Part shown: positions 20,757 to 23,760 of the stretch, piece by piece
How the letters are laid out: every line of letters starts with the position of its first letter
Position numbering within the stretch: position 1 is the stretch's first letter
Source of the DNA: Magnetococcales bacterium
Lineage (GTDB): Bacteria > Pseudomonadota > Magnetococcia > Magnetococcales > UBA8363
Assembly (NCBI GenBank): GCA_015232865.1
Contig: JADFYU010000035.1
Location: 1-23,760, forward strand
Direction of reading: 5' to 3'
DNA length: 23,760 nt
Translations under genes and position numbers: made by a program
The notes under the pieces: model-generated
What the model was told of the DNA's origin: nothing
Databases searched by the model: none
What the model saw: the letters and a program-made list of their open reading frames with translations, nothing else

Positions 20757-21688
20757 GATGGGTTGGCCTCATCCTGTCCGGTGATGTGGATAAACAGATC
20801 TTCCAGGGTCGGTTGTTTGACGAAGAGTACCTGAAAGCGTTCCCGATAATGCAGTAAAAGGTTGGAGACGGTTTGAGAGTCAATTCCCTCTATGCGCAAC
20901 TCCAACTCCCGACGACGAACGGTCAGCCCGTCATTTATCAACCGATTTGATAAATCTTCAGCCTGGGCTTGGTCTGATGTCTGGATCACGATCATTTCAT
21001 GCCCCAGGCGCTCACGCAACTCAGTCGGAGAACCAACGGCCAACAGGCGACCTTGATGGAGAATTGCGACCTGATCAGCCCGTTCTGCTTCATCAAACAG
21101 ATGGCTGTTCATCAAGACCGTCATCTCTCGTTCCCGGCGAAGTCGATTGATCATCTGTAAAAAATCACGCCGACCACCAGGGTCCAAACCGTTGGTCGGT
21201 TCATCCATCAGTAAGATTTTTGGTCGATGCAAAACCGCTTTGACCAACTCGACCCGGCGTGCCATCCCCCCGGAGAGAGTACCGACTTTTTCTCCCAGCC
21301 GATTTTTCAAACCAGTCCAGAGCAGATCCTCTTCCAGACGTTGTTTAAACAGCCTCTGTTCAATGGCATAAAGATCAGCATGAATCTGAAAGTTTTCCTG
21401 AACGGTCAGGTGTTTGTCCAAGGCCGGATGCTGAAAGACAACCCCGGTCAATCGGCGTGCGGCCATGATGTTTTTCTGGATATCCAAACCATCCAGATGT
21501 ATTTCCCCCTGGCTCGGAGTCGATAGTCCACACAACAATCGAAATAGAGTCGACTTACCGCCACCGTTGGGGCCGGTCAAGGTAAACAGAGCTCCTTTTG
21601 TGACACCCAGGTTGAGTTCAAACAATGCCTGTCTGGGCGGGTGTTTTTTGACCGGATAATAAAAGCTTAAATTTTTGATGGAGATCAT
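20753..21688 (-). CDS. ABC transporter ATP-binding protein (ABC-2/drug-exporter type)
   Basis: This 311-aa ATPase has Walker A GPNGGGKST (39-47), Q-loop VVFQHPALD, the signature LSGGMARRVELVKAV, Walker B LLMDEPTNGLD and the H-loop in NSHLFDEAERAD. After about residue 220 it has the C-terminal extension usual in DrrA/NodI/CcmA-type subunits. The ATG at 21688 lies 30 bp after the stop of the oxidase subunit I-like gene, and the end overlaps the permease start. It energises export by its partner; the substrate is unknown. Confidence 0.92.
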   Translation of the reverse strand: MISIKNLSFYYPVKKHPPRQALFELNLGVTKGALFTLTGPNGGGKSTLFRLLCGLSTPSQGEIHLDGLDIQKNIMAARRLTGVVFQHPALDKHLTVQENFQIHADLYAIEQRLFKQRLEEDLLWTGLKNRLGEKVGTLSGGMARRVELVKAVLHRPKILLMDEPTNGLDPGGRRDFLQMINRLRREREMTVLMNSHLFDEAERADQVAILHQGRLLAVGSPTELRERLGHEMIVIQTSDQAQAEDLSNRLINDGLTVRRRELELRIEGIDSQTVSNLLLHYRERFQVLFVKQPTLEDLFIHITGQDEANPS

Positions 21689-21718
21689 GAAACCGTTTCG
21701 TGTTCAAAAAGGGTGGAA

Positions 21719-23077
21719 TTAACTCCGGCCTCGAAGGGCACGAAAAGTGAGTATTAAAAAGAGGATTCCACCCGTTACAGCGGCTACGCCTCCCAACCCC
21801 ATCACCCACATGGGTATTTTGTCAGCCAGGGTATCCAACCCCTGAGCAGCCCCTGCCGTTTTCCGTTGCACACCGTGTCCGCCAGACCAGGCCAGCCCGA
21901 TAATATGCAACAAAGAGCCGAAACTATATAAAAACAATTGCCGGTTAGACCATTTGGTCGAGGGGCGTTTATAACCCAATCCCGGCAAAATATAATAGGT
22001 CAAACCCATGTAGGCCAAAGTTACGGAAACAATTGAGCCATGATAATGGGCGGGAATAATGGTGTTAACCCCGTTTATGGAAAAACCTATGATTCCGCCA
22101 GCCCCAAACAGAACCAGGGAAAAAAGCAGGGCTAGCCGTAACGGCCTTGAGTCCGGATCAATGGCGGTGATCTTAAATTGACTCTTGAAAATCAGGATGC
22201 CGGCAATCAAGGCGGCAGGACCTCCCCCCCAATACATTAAATCAGTAAAGGCCGATCGATATTCAATGCCGTCAATGTCATGAATGCGATGAATCATTGG
22301 GCCAAGAAAAGCTGGAAAGGCACCCAATAAAAAGAGTGGAATTACCCAGCGAAAGCGGATAACCGGTGGGCTGCCGCTCGCCGTGGACAACCAAAACCAA
22401 GCCACCAGCAACAATTGAGTATGGGTGAATTGGAGAATGTGTCCGGGTCCCCAGAAAAGCAGCTCGTAATAATGTTCATCGGCACTGCTGGCGATATGGG
22501 CCGGTAGAGAAAAATAACTCCAGATGAGGGAAACCAAAGCCAACAAGGCAATGGCCATGGCCGATACCAAACCAAACTGCAAAAGCCTTTCCCCTGAGCT
22601 GTTCGGCTCTCGTCTATTGAATAGCGTGTTGAGAGCGACGGCAATAAAACCAAGACCAAAAAGAGTCAAACCGAGAAAAAAGGCCTTGTTGGCTAATATT
22701 GGTACATAGTTATTTAGGAAGGGGGCATCCTTTCCCAAAAAAGGCGAGAAGGTAATGAGTAAAGCGCCGATGGCCGCAGTGATCAAACTGGCTTTTCCGA
22801 TGGCGTAGGAGCGTTGGGATAAGGTAAGGGTGCCCATCAGTCCGGCAAAAGATAAAAACCAGACCAAAACAGAGAGGTCGACATGAATGACCAGAGCTGT
22901 TTTGAAAGAACCAGTCCAGGGGATCAAATCATGAATGACCGGAACCCTGGCTAGAATAACCAGCAGCACAACCAAGCCGGAACCGACCAAAGAGCAGAGT
23001 GCAAGAATCAACCAACCGGTTGCCAGTTTTTTTTGCCTCCCGGATGGAAAGCCAAGCTGAAGACGGGAAGAATCCAT
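21719..23077 (-). CDS. Divergent heme-copper oxidase subunit I-like protein
   Basis: This is a 452-aa protein with about 12 hydrophobic segments. In the numbering from the TTG at 23083, likely ligands are H67 in ALVIHVDL (low-spin heme, TM2), H215 in WGPGHILQF (CuB position, TM6), and H346/H348 in IPAHYHGS (the His-x-His pair of TM10). NTIIPAHYHGSIVSVTLAYMG resembles ba3-type TM10. The TM7 CuB His-His pair is not evident: the matching stretch is GPMIHRIHDID with a single His at 265. The TM6 cross-link Tyr is also absent (Phe219). It may reduce a substrate other than O2 or be a modified oxidase. I prefer the ATG at 23077; the ribosome binding site is weak. It heads an operon with the ABC pair and heme A synthase. 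No subunit II gene is seen next to it. Confidence 0.8.
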   Translation of the reverse strand: MDSSRLQLGFPSGRQKKLATGWLILALCSLVGSGLVVLLVILARVPVIHDLIPWTGSFKTALVIHVDLSVLVWFLSFAGLMGTLTLSQRSYAIGKASLITAAIGALLITFSPFLGKDAPFLNNYVPILANKAFFLGLTLFGLGFIAVALNTLFNRREPNSSGERLLQFGLVSAMAIALLALVSLIWSYFSLPAHIASSADEHYYELLFWGPGHILQFTHTQLLLVAWFWLSTASGSPPVIRFRWVIPLFLLGAFPAFLGPMIHRIHDIDGIEYRSAFTDLMYWGGGPAALIAGILIFKSQFKITAIDPDSRPLRLALLFSLVLFGAGGIIGFSINGVNTIIPAHYHGSIVSVTLAYMGLTYYILPGLGYKRPSTKWSNRQLFLYSFGSLLHIIGLAWSGGHGVQRKTAGAAQGLDTLADKIPMWVMGLGGVAAVTGGILFLILTFRALRGRS

Positions 23078-23083
23078 GAACAA

Positions 23084-23443
23084 TCACTTTAGAAAAAGAG
23101 AAATAAAAGAGGCTCAGGAAAACAAGCTGATACTCTGTGATTATGATGAAGGCGTCAAGAGTGCATAGAGATTAGGAGCTGTCCATGAATAATCTGTACA
23201 CATTGCGCTGGAATTTGGTTTGTTTGTGAAACTAAAAAAAATGCGCATACTTGTTGTCTGTCAATCTTTTTTTAATTTCACAAGCGGATCAAAAGACTAG
23301 CAAGATGTACAGGTTATTCATGGACGGTTCCTTAGGCCCAAATGGCTGGACGAAATCGTTTTTACTCAATCCTGCCAAGTCTAACTACCGTTTCCAAGAT
23401 CACGACCAACGGCCCAATACAGGTCCACCGGCTGAATGTTGAA
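23084..23443. other. Gene-free region between oxidase genes, holds a MITE-like element
   Basis: Apart from the 157-bp element at 23175-23331 and the poly-A side of the terminator, no gene is supported. A 63-codon + strand ORF at 23251-23442 starts inside the element, has no ribosome binding site and resembles nothing recognised. The promoter of the divergent-oxidase operon should lie in 23084-23170, but no clear one was seen. Confidence 0.5.
23175..23331. mobile_element. MITE-like palindromic element with TTA target duplication
   Basis: The ends GGAGCTGTCCATGAATAA and (inverse) GGAACCGTCCATGAATAA are terminal inverted repeats. The similarity continues inward for about 65 nt (CTGTACA, then TTGTGAAACTAAAAAAA against TTGTGAAATTAAAAAAA). 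The element is flanked by TTA on both sides (23172-23174 and 23332-23334), a possible 3-bp target-site duplication. No transposase ORF is inside, so it would depend on a transposase elsewhere. It is unrelated to the other repeat family. Confidence 0.7.
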
Positions 23444-23489
23444 TAAAAAAAAGTGGCCCGGCAGAACTCTATTCTCTGCAGGGCCACTT
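23444..23489 (-). terminator. Intrinsic terminator after the ctaD end and 39-aa ORF
   Basis: On the minus strand a stem AAGTGGCCC/GGGCCACTT, extended by an inner GCAGA/TCTGC helix, is followed by a run of seven T. It lies 30 bp after the stop of the 39-aa ORF and closes the operon that ends with the canonical oxidase subunit gene. Confidence 0.9.
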
Positions 23490-23518
23490 GTCTATCGAGT
23501 CACTCATTCAGTCCAAAG

Positions 23519-23638
23519 TCACGGACCGTAATGGCTGACCTTATAGTAGATTGAGACATTGATCAGTACAGCAAATAGTAACAGTAAACCAGCTGTAATC
23601 AATATTTTTTTTCTGGGTACCTTATTTTCTGTAGTCAT
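23519..23638 (-). CDS. Small single-pass membrane protein overlapping the end of ctaD
   Basis: This 39-aa ORF begins MTTENKVPRKK, then has one hydrophobic helix (ILITAGLLLLFAVLINVSIYY) and a short tail ending HYGP. Its ATG lies inside the last codons of the upstream oxidase subunit I gene (17-bp overlap), in another frame, and a terminator follows its stop by 30 bp. Small single-TM proteins are common accessory subunits or assembly factors of heme-copper oxidases, and the coupling to ctaD supports such a role. No family is recognised. It is easily missed by annotation because of its size. Confidence 0.65.
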   Translation of the reverse strand: MTTENKVPRKKILITAGLLLLFAVLINVSIYYKVSHYGP

Positions 23639-23760
23639 AAGGCGTCCAATCCGCTGCTACTTCCACATCTTGCAAAAAGTTACCTGGTCCCGGTGGGTTG
23701 ACCGTATGGGTCCACTCCAAGGATTTTGATTTCCAAGGGTTGTCGATGCATGCTTCGCCT
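23622..23760 (-). CDS. ctaD: Heme-copper oxidase subunit I, C-terminal fragment (partial)
   Basis: Only the last 45 codons and the stop are in the window; the gene continues beyond 23760. The visible end contains NPWKSKSLEWTHTVNPPGPG, closely following the NPWGAxTLEWTxxSPPPxxNF pattern at the C-terminus of aa3-type cytochrome c oxidase subunit I, and ends WTPYDYRK. It would be the terminal reductase subunit that needs the heme A made by the CtaA encoded nearby. Call based on a short segment. Confidence 0.7.
   Translation of the reverse strand, partial: GEACIDNPWKSKSLEWTHTVNPPGPGNFLQDVEVAADWTPYDYRK

Noticed and set aside
23251..23442. 63-codon + strand ORF
   Set aside because: It begins inside the MITE-like element, lacks a ribosome binding site, and matches no known family.

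Overview
The window reads as a Proteobacterium of moderate GC content with menaquinone biosynthesis (MenA), a type-2 heme A synthase, heme-copper oxidases and many multidomain cyclic-nucleotide signalling proteins. The mix is compatible with Magnetococcia-like or other deep-branching Proteobacteria, but that placement is a low-confidence guess. About 17 complete genes and one partial gene are well supported. No rRNA, tRNA or CRISPR was seen.

Layout. 1-2.6 kb: menA (+), converging on a minus-strand pair made of an AEC-family transporter and a small HExxH membrane protein. 3.2-4.8 kb: nhaA (+) behind a long leader that folds well. 5.0-11.0 kb: a minus-strand series, read from 10971 downwards, of a TPR/beta-barrel outer-membrane protein, a FecR-domain protein with a Pro/Gly tail, a CHASE2 adenylate cyclase, a single cNMP-binding (CNB) protein, a secreted FKBP prolyl isomerase and a tiny Lys-rich protein. 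11.4-16.2 kb: three more CNB proteins, namely FHA-like+CNB+CNB (+), IS1595-transposase-N-terminus+CNB+GGDEF (-) and CNB+SpoIIE/PP2C phosphatase (-). 16.7-18.8 kb: a type III glutamine synthetase (+) with a sigma-54-like promoter, ended by a bidirectional terminator. 18.9-23.1 kb: a minus-strand operon of an atypical heme-copper oxidase subunit I, an ABC-2 ATPase and permease, and heme A synthase. 23.5-23.76 kb: the 3' end of a more canonical oxidase subunit I gene, a 39-aa overlapping membrane ORF and a terminator.

The most interesting part is 5-16 kb. An envelope sensor module (barrel, FecR, CHASE2) is coupled to a cAMP-producing cyclase and surrounded by five CNB domains on four proteins. 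Their outputs would be c-di-GMP synthesis, Ser/Thr phosphatase activity and FHA-type scaffolding. Three of the five CNB domains keep the Glu and Arg of the phosphate-binding cassette, while the GGDEF and PP2C proteins have lost the Arg. The GGDEF protein carries a domesticated transposase N-terminus.

The junctions between genes from 2.8 to 16.4 kb are repeatedly occupied by a palindromic repeat family with ends close to AACCTGGATTCGGCAGTTG. Complete copies are about 90 or 170 bp. No copy was seen in the 17-23.7 kb part. A different 157-bp MITE-like element, flanked by TTA on both sides, lies at 23175-23331.
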